From contig NZ_WHUF01000001.1 in the NCBI RefSeq assembly GCF_009380165.1, positions 248,001 to 312,000 of the forward strand: a stretch of DNA of 64,000 nt, given 5' to 3'. Shown here piece after piece: positions 26,711 through 35,971 of the stretch. The position numbers were made by a program, and so were the translations under genes. The notes under the pieces were generated by a model. That model saw nothing but the letters and a program-made list of their open reading frames with translations. It was not told where the DNA came from and ran no database searches. Position 1 is the stretch's first letter, and each line of letters begins with the position of its first letter. The stretch comes from Rugamonas rivuli (lineage in GTDB: Bacteria > Pseudomonadota > Gammaproteobacteria > Burkholderiales > Burkholderiaceae_D).

Positions 26711-27550
26711 TCATTTGGTACTTGAGATCAAGTCCAGGAAGCCTCCTTCGCACATATCACTTTCCGCACCTTCAGATTTAGGTCGAGTAGCGTCTCTACA
26801 CAATAACCCAGCGCCAATTTTTCCAGACGGTATATAGGTATAAACATTATGGATGGTTTGCTTTGTCGGTTTTCCGTCAGAAGGAAATAGGCCCGTCCAG
26901 TCAAACCTATAACCGTTATCGATTTTTTTTATGGTTACTTCCGGATCTGCATCTGGGAAGTCACTTTCTTTGTTTGTCACTGATGCGGACCATACTGATC
27001 GTGCCGTAGCGGTCTTTTGATCAAATAGATAATAATCTGCCGACATATGATAGCGGTTCGGAGCGTATTCGTTTAATGGACAAATTTTCTTTAAAATAGC
27101 ATAGTCAGCGCCTGCTTGTACAATTCGTATATTGTATTTGCTGCATGGATTTGACGCCGTGCCAAGTGGTGAGGCTATCTTAAAAGTTTGCTTATAGTGA
27201 GGGCCCGAAAATATTACAAACCCGTTTTGCGGAACCAATTGTATTTCAGTCTCAAACTTCTTAACAACTGCCATCTTCAGACGTTCGGCGTGCTTTGAGT
27301 CTGAGTACAACGCAACAGCTGACCACCGGAGCTGATCATCCGGGTCATTGCGAAGTTCCGCAGTCATCTTTGCTCCCTCGCGCAAAGTAATTTGCTCAGG
27401 GTCCTCTCCATTTGGCGTGTTTGGGCAAGGAGTGGTAGTGCATTTTTGATGCTTAACAGGCGCAACTTTTGTCGTAGCCGTCTTTTCTTCCGCAATACAA
27501 CCGCTACTGGAAAAAGTGAATAGTATAATGAGTAGCGTAGATTTTTTCAT
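26711..27550 (-). CDS. Candidate immunity lipoprotein of the LysM-M23 effector
   Basis: A 279-aa predicted lipoprotein: signal peptide MKKSTLLIILFTFSSSGC with a lipobox-like SSGC. The mature part is unrecognised but has a paralogue at 25188-25923. Shared features are a Cys-Cys pair (CTTTPCPNTPNGEDPE) and DDQLRWSAVALYSDS. The ATG lies 1 nt past the effector stop (TAATATG), so it is made together with the effector. This position is classic for an immunity protein protecting the periplasm against a peptidoglycan-attacking T6SS effector. The region is visibly more AT-rich than the tss genes, suggesting acquisition. Confidence 0.65.
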   Translation of the reverse strand: MKKSTLLIILFTFSSSGCIAEEKTATTKVAPVKHQKCTTTPCPNTPNGEDPEQITLREGAKMTAELRNDPDDQLRWSAVALYSDSKHAERLKMAVVKKFETEIQLVPQNGFVIFSGPHYKQTFKIASPLGTASNPCSKYNIRIVQAGADYAILKKICPLNEYAPNRYHMSADYYLFDQKTATARSVWSASVTNKESDFPDADPEVTIKKIDNGYRFDWTGLFPSDGKPTKQTIHNVYTYIPSGKIGAGLLCRDATRPKSEGAESDMCEGGFLDLISSTK

Positions 27551-27551
27551 A

Positions 27552-29504
27552 TTATATATTGGTGCAATTTTCAATAAAAGGTAAGGGGTCGGCTCGATTG
27601 GTTAATCCTGCGCTCAATGTTCGCGCCTTTAATCGCACCTCAAAATGCAGATGCGCCCCTTGTTCCACTGTATTCATTCCGTGAGCGTTCCCTGATGCTC
27701 CAGATTTTCCGATTACGTCTCCTGCGTAAACGTTTTTTGGCGACTCGGAAGGCAATTCGCTCAAGTGTGCATAAAAAAACCCTATCGAAGTAGCACCAGG
27801 ATTCACCTTCTTGAATTCGGTGGCTTGTGGTTCAGGTAGGTCGGCAAGTCCTACAACCAAAACTAGCGTATTACCGTAAGCATATGTCGGCGATTTTGCC
27901 GGCGTACTGTATACGATTCCGTTTGCCACAGCAAAAATGGGCGTTCCTGGCACCGCCACTAAATCTATACCTTGGTGGCACTTAGTTCCGCCATTGCGAG
28001 TCCACCCAAATTTCGCACCAGTCTTGCTGGGAAGGTGCGCTGTTCTCAACGTACATATGGACAATGGGTTGTGCCACTTAGCTTCATTTGAACTTGAGGC
28101 TGGGGCCGGTGGCGCTTGTGCAGCTTTAAGCTCAGTGGGAGGTGTCTTGCTCTTTGCGGATGGTGCGGATGCCTCCTTCTTTGGCTTTGGAACAGGCACC
28201 TGTATTTTTGCGGAGGAATTCAAGCTGAGGACGATTTCGGCCATTCCTCGAGCAGGCTCCGAGAAATCCTTGTCTTCTTTAACAATGAAATTGGCCACGT
28301 TGACTTTGGCATCGATATAATCGAACAACCAACCCTGATAGGCTGCGGCTCCGCTATTCTTATATTGTTTGAGAAGGCTATTCAATTTTTTTACATTGTC
28401 TTTACCAATTTGCTTTCTCAGCTTGTCAGTTATATCTTCTTCAGACAACTGTTCACGTAATCCAAATAATCTGAGTGCGCCAGTGAGACCATCATGGTGC
28501 AAAAGATACGCAAGTTTCGCCTTATCAGCGGCGGGGAGCGTGGACGCCGGAAGCTTGCTCTCTTTTTCAAAATTTTTAAGATTAAGTGATGCGTACGCCG
28601 CCGCACCGTCGATTGCGTATTTAGCTTCCAAGCGTTTGGCAAGCCGCGAACTAGCGCTCATTTTCTGACAGTCGGCATGCAACAAAGAAGTGTCCAGTTT
28701 GTAAACAGCATCCCATGCCGGTTCAAAAAATTGGGCAAGGCCTTGTGCCAGGCCGGAATTTTCGTGGTTTGCTTTCTCATCCCATACGCCGCCAACTTCG
28801 GCATCGATAAGTGCAGCCAGAGACTGCGGAGTAAGTTCATATTTTTTTGCTGCGGTGATAATTAGTTTTCTATATTTTTCATTACCCGGCAATAATCGCA
28901 GATTCGCTTCTGTGTAGATAGTTGCCAGCCCATGAGTGGGGGCTCCTGCCTCCGCACGGGTTTGCTGTTGTACTGTTGCTCCGCTCGTGAGTTGGGCGTT
29001 ATGCGTTACGGCCTGTTTTACTTCTTCAGTAGTGGAATTCGCGGAGCCCTTTTTCTTCTGCAAGGAACCGTCTGCTTTAACTGCCCGAGAGTCAACGGCA
29101 AGAACCCAGTTTCCAATAGGCACCCGCTCGGAACTAAAGACATTATCCATCTTTTGATCTAAGTCTTCTATCCAAATTTTTAATCCTCTCGCATGATCTC
29201 TGATATATAAAAATAGTTCTCCAGGGCCGCTTACTACATGAATTTCTTCCTTGTCATCGTGAGCAACTTTCACTTTTTTGGGAGTTACGGATGAAAAATC
29301 GAGTGCACGAAATTTGATTGACAATTTTGTGTCCGCGACTTCATCTGCATCGTCGTTTGGCAGCAACAATACTTGGTCGCGATGAATTAAATGCAATTGT
29401 TCGCCTTTTAAATGGTTCAAGGCTGCCAAGGCTGCTACGGTGGTGCCATGAAGTCTTGCAATCTTCCAAAGGCTGTCGTGTTCTTTAACAATATACGTTT
29501 GCAT
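27552..29504 (-). CDS. T6SS peptidoglycan-hydrolase effector: LysM, lysozyme-like and M23 domains
   Basis: A 650-aa protein encoded 9 nt after vgrG. A LysM-like domain spans 1-50 (YIVKEHDSLWKIARLHGTT). A muramidase/transglycosylase-like domain spans about 190-400, with candidate catalytic E236 in ALIDAEVGG and SGLAQGLAQFFEPAWD. A Pro/Lys linker covers 436-475. A LytM/M23 endopeptidase domain spans about 480-650, with H510xxxD514, H580 (FYAHL) and H618-L-H620 (AHLHFEV), the complete zinc-binding set. It should cut both the glycan strands and the peptide cross-links of target cells. There is no signal peptide, as expected for T6SS cargo. The ribosome binding site is AAGAGG. Base composition is AT-rich compared with the tss genes. 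Confidence 0.85.
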   Translation of the reverse strand: MQTYIVKEHDSLWKIARLHGTTVAALAALNHLKGEQLHLIHRDQVLLLPNDDADEVADTKLSIKFRALDFSSVTPKKVKVAHDDKEEIHVVSGPGELFLYIRDHARGLKIWIEDLDQKMDNVFSSERVPIGNWVLAVDSRAVKADGSLQKKKGSANSTTEEVKQAVTHNAQLTSGATVQQQTRAEAGAPTHGLATIYTEANLRLLPGNEKYRKLIITAAKKYELTPQSLAALIDAEVGGVWDEKANHENSGLAQGLAQFFEPAWDAVYKLDTSLLHADCQKMSASSRLAKRLEAKYAIDGAAAYASLNLKNFEKESKLPASTLPAADKAKLAYLLHHDGLTGALRLFGLREQLSEEDITDKLRKQIGKDNVKKLNSLLKQYKNSGAAAYQGWLFDYIDAKVNVANFIVKEDKDFSEPARGMAEIVLSLNSSAKIQVPVPKPKKEASAPSAKSKTPPTELKAAQAPPAPASSSNEAKWHNPLSICTLRTAHLPSKTGAKFGWTRNGGTKCHQGIDLVAVPGTPIFAVANGIVYSTPAKSPTYAYGNTLVLVVGLADLPEPQATEFKKVNPGATSIGFFYAHLSELPSESPKNVYAGDVIGKSGASGNAHGMNTVEQGAHLHFEVRLKARTLSAGLTNRADPLPFIENCTNI

Positions 29505-29513
29505 TATTACCTC

Positions 29514-32435
29514 TTACAAATTTTCGGTGTCACGATCCTCATCCAACTCACCTGGGTCGAACGATTCATCTATTTCATGTTCTCCGTGTTTTATCTCGAC
29601 AAAGTAAGAGGACCAACCTTTGTAGCCAACAAGCGCTCGGTAGCGTTGACTATGTTCGGCAGTGATCGGATCCGCTTTTCCACTACCCAGAATTTGGCGT
29701 GTTCCTATGGATTTTCGTAGATCCTGATCGTAAAATTTAACGAAGGCTTTTTCGAGCGCGGTACCCTCAGCGCTAAAACCAAGAATAGTAATTTCGTGAG
29801 GGCCGACCTGTTCCTTTGAGAGCGGAGGGAATTTGCTAAGTAACGTGGGCTGCCCAGGTAATATCGCAGACTTGCTTGCCCCGCCCTCAAACACATGCTT
29901 TCCGCCCTTGACCGTGAAGTTGCCAGGGCACGCGAACGTGATGTCGCCGCCTTCGAGTGTGATCGACGACTGGCCAGCTTGCAGTACGATCTTTTGATTG
30001 GCCTTGATCTCGATGCTGTCGTTGACGGAGATGACGGTGATCGATTTATCCGCCAGGATCTCCAGCAGATCGGTGTGGGCCTCCAGCGATACCGGGCCAT
30101 TGCCGGCGATAGCCTGGATGCCGCCCGCATGCGAGAAGTAGCTCGCCGCGTTGGCCGCCACCGACGATACCGTGTACCCGGCCGTCATGTGCACGTCGCC
30201 CTGCGTTACCCAGTGTAGCTGCTGGCCCGCGAACAGCACGGTCGATGCCGGCGTGGCCCAGTTGATGTTGGACGGTGCATCCATCAGCACCAGCGGCGCA
30301 CCGAATTTTTCCACCGGCTTGTCCGCATCGAGATCGCGCGCGCCGTCCTTGGCCTTGGCTGCCTGCTGGCCGTTGACCGCGCCCGCGTGCTTGCCTTTTT
30401 CCTTGGGATCGAGCTGCGCGATGAAATCCTTGTGCGCTTCGGCGGCGAGCTTGCTGGACAAGGCCTGCTGCTGCGTGGCCGCGTCGCTGAGCCGCTCCGC
30501 CAACTCTTTCGACGACTTCAATGAACCAAGCGCCTCGACCGCATCCATCTGCGTCGAGGTGACGCCGCTGCCTTGCGCGGCGCGCGCGCTGGTGGTCAGC
30601 AGCACGCCTTCCGCGCCGCGTACAGTGGCCCACGCATCGGTGCGCAGTTCAAAGCCGCTACCGCGATAGGTGCCGCGCTGCGCCGCGCCGGGCGATTGCT
30701 GGACCAGGTAGCCCAGGTTCAGCTGCGTGGCGGCGCTGCTGGTGGCGAGGCGCGTGCGCACCTGGCCAGGCGTGTCGTCCAGCTGCCACTGGTTGTAGCC
30801 GCCGCCGTCGAAGTTGTGGCTGTGGATGCCGGACAGCGTGCCCGCATGGTTCGCGCCCGAATCCACGCCCGCCGAAAACGGCGGCATGTCGGCGCCCGTG
30901 TAGAGCTGCGCCACCACCATCGGCCGGTCCATGTCGCCGTCGATGAAGTCGACCAGCACTTCGGTGCCGATGCGCGGCGTGAACTGCGAGCCCCAGTTAG
31001 GGCCGGCCAGCGCTTCGGCCACGCGCACCCAGGTGCCGGAGCTTTCGTCGCCGGGCGCATTACCCTTGCTGTCGGTGTTGTGGCCCATGCCGCCGGCATT
31101 GGCGCCTTGTCCGCGCTGCCAGCTGAACTGGATCTTGATCTGGTGATCGCGATCGGTGGTGGCGACCGCGCCGGCCAAGCCGACAACAACGGCCGTCTGC
31201 GGCCCCAGCGCGGTGCTGGCGTGCGGCGCGGCGGTGGCGCGCGGCACCACGGCCACGCTGTCGCGCACGCAGCCGAAGCTGTTGCGGTAGGTGCCGTTCT
31301 CGATGCCGCCGCCCACCAGCGACGTCAGGGTCTTGATCTGCGCCTGGAAGTTGTTGCGCGCCTCGTGGCGCACCCACAGCACCAGGAAGCGGTTGTCGCC
31401 GTCGGCGTAGCGTTCGTGTTGCGTCAGCTGGAAACCGTGGCCCGCAGCCAGGCGGCGCACGGCGCCTTTGCCTTCGAAGACCTTGTTGTCCAGCTCCAGC
31501 GCCTGCAGCATCAACTGGCTGTGCGGATCGGCGGCGATGCCGTTGTCGGCGCCGCTGGCGATGCGTTCGCCGCTGCCGTCATACACGGCCAGCACCGGCA
31601 ACTCGCCCGCATCCAGGCTCGATGCCTGCTCGGCGGACGGTGCCAGCAACTGCGCCGGATCCCAACTGCTGATGCTGACGGCGTTGGCCTGCACCTGGCG
31701 CCGCGCCGAGAAGTGGTCGATGGCGTCGTCGGTGTCGGTGGCGCGCACGCCGTGGAAGCGGATCTCGGCGTCGCCCGGCGTATCCGGTGCACGCGCCTTG
31801 CTGTCGAAGATGACCAGCTTGTGCTTGGCCTGTCCGTCCTGGCTTTCATCGTCCGCCTGGTCGTGCTCGAAGCGCCAGCTCAGGCCTTCGGAGGCCAGCA
31901 GGCGCGTGAAGAATTCCAGGTCGCTTTCGCGGTACTGCGTGCAGATGGCGCGCGGCTCCAGTGTTTGCGTGACGTCGAATTCGAAACGCAGCTGCGGATA
32001 ATCGGCCAGCAGTTCGGTGACGATGTCCTGCGCGTTCTTGTCCTGGAAAATATAGCTGTCACGGCGCAGCCGCAGCAGCGACAGCGCAGGTTCCAGGTGC
32101 AGGCGGTAGCGCGCCACGCCGCCATCGGCGCCCAGCCATGCGGCTTCGGTGCAGATGCCGTGCCAGGCGCGCTTGCCGCCGTCCGGTTGCAGCAGCGTGA
32201 CGGTCAATTCCTCGCCGATGAAGATGGTCAGATCCAGATCGGTCGATACGCTCAGCGCGTCGACGTCGAACGCATACAGTTCGTTGACGCCTTCGCGGCC
32301 GCTGAAGTGTTCGGCCATCAGCGATTCGGACAGGCCCGAGTCCTGCGCGCTGGCCAGCGTGAGCAGGCGGGCGTGCTGGCTCAGGCCCGTGCCGAACAGG
32401 CCAAGCGCCGAGGGAAGTTGTGACTGCAGGTCCAT
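29514..32435 (-). CDS. vgrG: VgrG spike protein with C-terminal extension
   Basis: A 973-aa T6SS spike (TssI). It contains the Rhs/VgrG core with FTRLLASEGLSWRFEHDQAD, the gp5 OB domain (WVRVAEALAGPNWGSQFTPRIGTEV, then DFIDGDMDRPMVV), FGGGYNQ-like FDGGGYNQWQLDDTPG and DUF2345 ending at about residue 860 (GKHVFEGG). A further ~110 residues (HEITILGFSAEGTALEKAFV, ending in acidic DEDRDTENL) extend beyond the family norm and are lower in GC. They probably dock the effector encoded next. The ATG overlaps the tssL stop by one base (TAATG). Confidence 0.95.
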   Translation of the reverse strand: MDLQSQLPSALGLFGTGLSQHARLLTLASAQDSGLSESLMAEHFSGREGVNELYAFDVDALSVSTDLDLTIFIGEELTVTLLQPDGGKRAWHGICTEAAWLGADGGVARYRLHLEPALSLLRLRRDSYIFQDKNAQDIVTELLADYPQLRFEFDVTQTLEPRAICTQYRESDLEFFTRLLASEGLSWRFEHDQADDESQDGQAKHKLVIFDSKARAPDTPGDAEIRFHGVRATDTDDAIDHFSARRQVQANAVSISSWDPAQLLAPSAEQASSLDAGELPVLAVYDGSGERIASGADNGIAADPHSQLMLQALELDNKVFEGKGAVRRLAAGHGFQLTQHERYADGDNRFLVLWVRHEARNNFQAQIKTLTSLVGGGIENGTYRNSFGCVRDSVAVVPRATAAPHASTALGPQTAVVVGLAGAVATTDRDHQIKIQFSWQRGQGANAGGMGHNTDSKGNAPGDESSGTWVRVAEALAGPNWGSQFTPRIGTEVLVDFIDGDMDRPMVVAQLYTGADMPPFSAGVDSGANHAGTLSGIHSHNFDGGGYNQWQLDDTPGQVRTRLATSSAATQLNLGYLVQQSPGAAQRGTYRGSGFELRTDAWATVRGAEGVLLTTSARAAQGSGVTSTQMDAVEALGSLKSSKELAERLSDAATQQQALSSKLAAEAHKDFIAQLDPKEKGKHAGAVNGQQAAKAKDGARDLDADKPVEKFGAPLVLMDAPSNINWATPASTVLFAGQQLHWVTQGDVHMTAGYTVSSVAANAASYFSHAGGIQAIAGNGPVSLEAHTDLLEILADKSITVISVNDSIEIKANQKIVLQAGQSSITLEGGDITFACPGNFTVKGGKHVFEGGASKSAILPGQPTLLSKFPPLSKEQVGPHEITILGFSAEGTALEKAFVKFYDQDLRKSIGTRQILGSGKADPITAEHSQRYRALVGYKGWSSYFVEIKHGEHEIDESFDPGELDEDRDTENL

Positions 32436-33199
32436 TAGGGCAGCGTGATGGTCAGGTTGGCGGCGCGTGGAGCCAGTTTGACCACGTCGTTATACGCGTT
32501 CATGCGGCTCTCGGCATTGTGGTTCAGCGAAGTGCGCAGGCCGATGTAGCCCAGCACGCAAATCAGGCCGAACACGGAGCACAGCACCCATACCGGCAGG
32601 TCGCTGCGCAGCTTGTGCTTGATCTGGTCCGGCCGCTCGGCGTGCGGCGCGAAGCCGCCGCGCTTGCCCTTCATGTGGGCGATCTCGTCGCCCAGGCGCG
32701 AGGTCAGGTAGTTCAGTTTTTCCGAGCCTTCGAGGATGTACTTGCCCTGGAAACCCAGCAGCAGACACATATGGAATACCTCCAGCGCCTGCAGGTGGGC
32801 GCTGCCGCGCGCGCGCAGGTTCTCCAGGCGGTTGTAGAAATTCTCGCCGGCCAGCTGGTCGCCGAACAGCACCAGTTGCAGCGGGCGGCGTTCCCACGCG
32901 TCGCGGATGCTGAAGTTGGAGCGCAGGATGATCTCGTCCACGGCGGCGCAGAACGCATATTTCGCGTTGTCGACATCGTCCGGCGAGGCGTTCTGCTTCT
33001 TGGCGCCGCGGCCGAAATCGTCGAGGAAGGCCGCCATCTTGCGGGCGAACTCGCCGTCGTCCTGCGGGCCGTTGCCGTTCTTGAGCATGAACAGGGCGTA
33101 GAAGCCGTCGTACATCAGGTCGAGCAGCGTTTGCGGTGCGCTGGCGGCGCTGGGCGGAGCGCCTGCGCCCATGAGGGAAGGTGCGGTAACGGTATTCAT
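32435..33199 (-). CDS. tssL: T6SS inner-membrane protein TssL (DotU/IcmH)
   Basis: A 254-aa T6SS baseplate-docking membrane protein. The cytoplasmic DotU domain (about 20-200) has LLDLMYDGFYALFMLKNG, DEIILRSNF and VFHMCLLLGFQGKYIL. One C-terminal TM (about 207-230) and a short periplasmic tail follow. There is no peptidoglycan-binding OmpA extension; the separate OmpA-like protein at 45867 may supply that. It lies 14 nt after tssK, with vgrG overlapping its stop. Confidence 0.95.
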   Translation of the reverse strand: MNTVTAPSLMGAGAPPSAASAPQTLLDLMYDGFYALFMLKNGNGPQDDGEFARKMAAFLDDFGRGAKKQNASPDDVDNAKYAFCAAVDEIILRSNFSIRDAWERRPLQLVLFGDQLAGENFYNRLENLRARGSAHLQALEVFHMCLLLGFQGKYILEGSEKLNYLTSRLGDEIAHMKGKRGGFAPHAERPDQIKHKLRSDLPVWVLCSVFGLICVLGYIGLRTSLNHNAESRMNAYNDVVKLAPRAANLTITLP

Positions 33200-33213
33200 G
33201 GTTGGTCCTCAGT

Positions 33214-34560
33214 TCAGGAAGTAACGGCCACCAGGTCCAGCTTCAGGTCGTGGATGCCGCCGGGGACGTAGATGGAAATCGATTGGGCTTGCAGCATGCG
33301 CTCGTACATCTGGCCCTTGGCTTCGAGCGCGAAGTAGCAGGCGTCCGGGCGCACCGGCACGGCGGCCGGCACTTGCGGCGAATGCGACAGGCGCACGCCC
33401 GGCATGGCCGACAGCACGAATTTTTCGACGTCGTCCGGTGCGCCGATCTTGAAGCGCAGCGGCACGATGTCCACCAGTTCGCTGGCCGGCAGGTCGGCCG
33501 AGACGGCGATGTAGAAGGTGGTCTTGTCGTCGATCTTCTGCGAGTCCAGCATGCCGTGGTGGTACGAAGGCTTGACTTCCTTGAGCGCGATGGCGAAGTA
33601 CTTGGACGAGATCACGGTGTCGAGCAGCTCGCGGATGATCTGGTGCAGCGTGGCGAAGGCCGGGCCGGGATCGGCGTGCTGGTAGGGCGGCAGGTCGGCC
33701 AGGGTCCAGCTTTTCGAGAAGGTCATCAGGGCGCCGGCCAGCGACAGCAGCTGCTCGTACAGCCGTTCCGGATGCAGCGCCGGATGGTGGAAGTAGTGCG
33801 ACAGCGAGGCGAAGGCCGAACTGGCGGTGTGCAGCAGCCAGAAGGACGACATGTCGCCGGAGCGGAATTCGATCACGTGTTTGCTCGGCTCGCGGTGGTG
33901 GCCGTACAACGCGCTGACCTTGGCCTGCAGCGCGTCGATCAGGCGGCGCAGTTGCAGGAACAGCAGCGGCGAGCTGCGGATCGACAGGCTGGGGGCGACG
34001 AAGGACGCATCCAGTTCGAAGCCGCCGGTGGCCGCGCGGCGCAGGCGCAGCAGCGGGAAGTGCGTGTACGAATCGCGCGGTTCGAATTCCGATACCAGGC
34101 GTACGGTCTTTTTCAGATAGCTCAGCTGCGCCGACGCGGCCTGCGTGTACAGGTCCGGCGTGTCGCGGTTCGATTGCAGGAAGCGCACCGCATTGCCATT
34201 GGCGCCGTTGGCGGCGTCGCCGAAATTGCCGCCGAATGGCTTGAACGCGGGCAGGGCGGCGTAAAACGTCACGCTCTGCTGCGATTGCAGCATCTGGCTC
34301 AGGTCCACGGTGTCCGGCAGCTCATCGTCGCCGGGGGCGCTATACAGCTCGCCGTCCTGGAAGCGCAGCGACAGCTCCAGCACGCGCAGCGTGTTGTTGG
34401 CCAGCGCGTCGCGGTCGATCTGGATCTGGTTCACGCCCCAGGCGTAGGGGTGCAGCGCCTGCATGCTGTGATGCAGCCGCTGTTCATGGTACTGGTCCTG
34501 CTGCTGGAAGTGCTGCGGGCGCAGAAACAATCCTTCGCCCCATAAAATTTTGCTGCTCAT
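33214..34560 (-). CDS. tssK: T6SS baseplate protein TssK
   Basis: A 448-aa baseplate subunit linking TssEFG to the TssLM membrane complex. The hallmark N-terminus MSSKILWGEGLFLRPQHFQQ is present, and FAIALKEVKPSYHHG occurs in the C-terminal half. The start at 34560 is chosen for this motif and for AAGGA 7 nt upstream. It is first in a minus-strand run tssK-tssL-vgrG-effector-immunity, divergent from the tssB operon across a 267-nt AT-rich spacer. Confidence 0.96.
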   Translation of the reverse strand: MSSKILWGEGLFLRPQHFQQQDQYHEQRLHHSMQALHPYAWGVNQIQIDRDALANNTLRVLELSLRFQDGELYSAPGDDELPDTVDLSQMLQSQQSVTFYAALPAFKPFGGNFGDAANGANGNAVRFLQSNRDTPDLYTQAASAQLSYLKKTVRLVSEFEPRDSYTHFPLLRLRRAATGGFELDASFVAPSLSIRSSPLLFLQLRRLIDALQAKVSALYGHHREPSKHVIEFRSGDMSSFWLLHTASSAFASLSHYFHHPALHPERLYEQLLSLAGALMTFSKSWTLADLPPYQHADPGPAFATLHQIIRELLDTVISSKYFAIALKEVKPSYHHGMLDSQKIDDKTTFYIAVSADLPASELVDIVPLRFKIGAPDDVEKFVLSAMPGVRLSHSPQVPAAVPVRPDACYFALEAKGQMYERMLQAQSISIYVPGGIHDLKLDLVAVTS

Positions 34561-34827
34561 GCGTGCGTCCTTGTGAGTGTGGCGCATTGATGCCATTTGT
34601 TAAGTAGCAGAACAATAACATTCCTTGCGCAATTGCCGCGCCCGCTTGGTTTCTATCGTGCGCACGCTTAAAAAATAAGCAACAAGACCTTTAAAGTACC
34701 AAAAAGTTCCCTTCGCACACAAAAAATTCAATTGAACGCGGTCAATAATAAATTTCTGATAACGTGGCGCCTGTTGGAAACAATTAGTGATTAAGCATTC
34801 TTTTTTGATATTTAGTTTGAGGACAGC
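34561..34827. promoter_or_regulatory. Divergent AT-rich intergenic region of the T6SS locus
   Basis: This 267-nt spacer separates the divergent tssK and tssB operons and must hold both promoters. It is clearly more AT-rich than its flanks. A perfect 10-bp palindrome TTCAATTGAA lies at 34727-34736, with TTGAAC at 34733 as a possible -35 facing the tssB operon. No convincing sigma-54 -24/-12 motif was found. Exact promoter positions are not resolved. Confidence 0.5.
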
Positions 34828-35430
34828 ATGAATACCGTTATCTCCCTCGGCCGCATCGGCCGCTTCATTGGCGCCGCTGTCTGCGCCGCATCGCTCAGCG
34901 CCTGCGTAACCGCGCCGATCGCCCAGAAACCTGCCACGCCTAGCATGGAAGACATGTTGGCCAAGGCCAGCCAAGTCAGCGGCTCCGGCCAGAAGGAACA
35001 AGCCATCACGCTGTGGAAAGAGGCCGCAGTCGCCTACCCGGCGGACAAGGCGCCGTGGACCAATATCGCGCAGACCCGCTACGAAGCCGGTCAATACGGC
35101 GACGCCATCGTCAGCGCACAGGAAGTGCTGGTGCGCGATCCCAACGACCGCCTGGCCAACAGCATCATCGCCATCAGCGGCCTGCGCCTGTCGACGCGCG
35201 CGCTGTCGGACCTGAGCCGCCAGAACAATCTGTCCGGATCGCTGCGCACCGAGTCGCAGGATCTGGCCAAACTGCTGCGCGAAAGCCTGGGTGAGACCGT
35301 ACTGGTGCCGCCGCAGCCTGCGCAAGCCGTCGCGCCCGCACGCAGCAACGCCACCGCCGCCAAGACCAAAAAAGGCAAGGCCAAGGCCGACGACGATTCG
35401 AGCGCGAATCCATTCAACGCGCTGAAGTAA
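34828..35430 (+). CDS. T6SS-associated TPR lipoprotein
   Basis: A 200-aa predicted lipoprotein with lipobox LSAC (C26), then TPR-like helices (about 40-110: AITLWKEAAVAYPADKAPW, then YEAGQYGDAIVSAQEVLV). The low-complexity tail is rich in Ala and Lys (KTKKGKAKAD). It is first in the tssBC operon. TssJ, the usual T6SS lipoprotein, is not found in this window and this protein does not resemble it; it may take a related anchoring role. Ribosome binding site: GAGGACAGC before the ATG. Confidence 0.75.
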   Translation: MNTVISLGRIGRFIGAAVCAASLSACVTAPIAQKPATPSMEDMLAKASQVSGSGQKEQAITLWKEAAVAYPADKAPWTNIAQTRYEAGQYGDAIVSAQEVLVRDPNDRLANSIIAISGLRLSTRALSDLSRQNNLSGSLRTESQDLAKLLRESLGETVLVPPQPAQAVAPARSNATAAKTKKGKAKADDDSSANPFNALK

Positions 35431-35465
35431 GCAATCTGTATTTAACCCAACGATAGGGGAATCCC

Positions 35466-35969
35466 ATGTCAAAAAATACCAGTGTCCAGAAAAAACTGCA
35501 GAAAATTCGCCCACCGCGGGTCCAGATGACTTATGACGTCGAAATCGGCGACGCCATCGAAAACAAGGAACTGCCTTTCGTGATGGGCGTGGTCGGCGAC
35601 TTCGGCGGCAATTCGGAAGTCGAGCAAAAACGCCTGAAGGATCGCAGCTTCGTCGGCATCGACCGCGATAACTTCGACGAAGTGCTGAAGGGCGTCGAGC
35701 CGCGCGCGGCCTACCGCGTGGCCAATGAATTGAGCGACGAAGGCGGCCAGTTCGCGGTCGACCTGAAATTCAAATCGATGGACGACTTCCGTCCCGAAGC
35801 CGTGGTGCAGCAGGTGGAACCGCTGCGCAAGCTGCTCGAAGCGCGCACCAAGCTGGCCGACCTGCGTAACAAACTGGCCGGCAACGACAAGCTGGAAGAC
35901 ATCCTCAACGACGTCTTGAACAGCACCGAGAAATTGGCCGAACTGGGCCAGCAAACCACGAAAGCCTGA
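35466..35969 (+). CDS. tssB: T6SS sheath small subunit TssB (VipA)
   Basis: A 167-aa sheath protein. It has the typical VQKKLQKIRPPRVQMTYDVE, ELPFVMGVVGDFGG and FDEVLKGVEPRAAYRVAN, ending in the C-terminal helix region (KLAGNDKLEDILNDVL). With TssC it forms the contractile sheath in the cytoplasm. Two nt separate its stop from tssC. Confidence 0.97.
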   Translation: MSKNTSVQKKLQKIRPPRVQMTYDVEIGDAIENKELPFVMGVVGDFGGNSEVEQKRLKDRSFVGIDRDNFDEVLKGVEPRAAYRVANELSDEGGQFAVDLKFKSMDDFRPEAVVQQVEPLRKLLEARTKLADLRNKLAGNDKLEDILNDVLNSTEKLAELGQQTTKA

Positions 35970-35971
35970 TC

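Noticed and set aside
34600..34827. Sigma-54 promoter in the T6SS divergent region
   Set aside because: A TGGCGC at about 34766 has no GC element at the required 10-nt distance.
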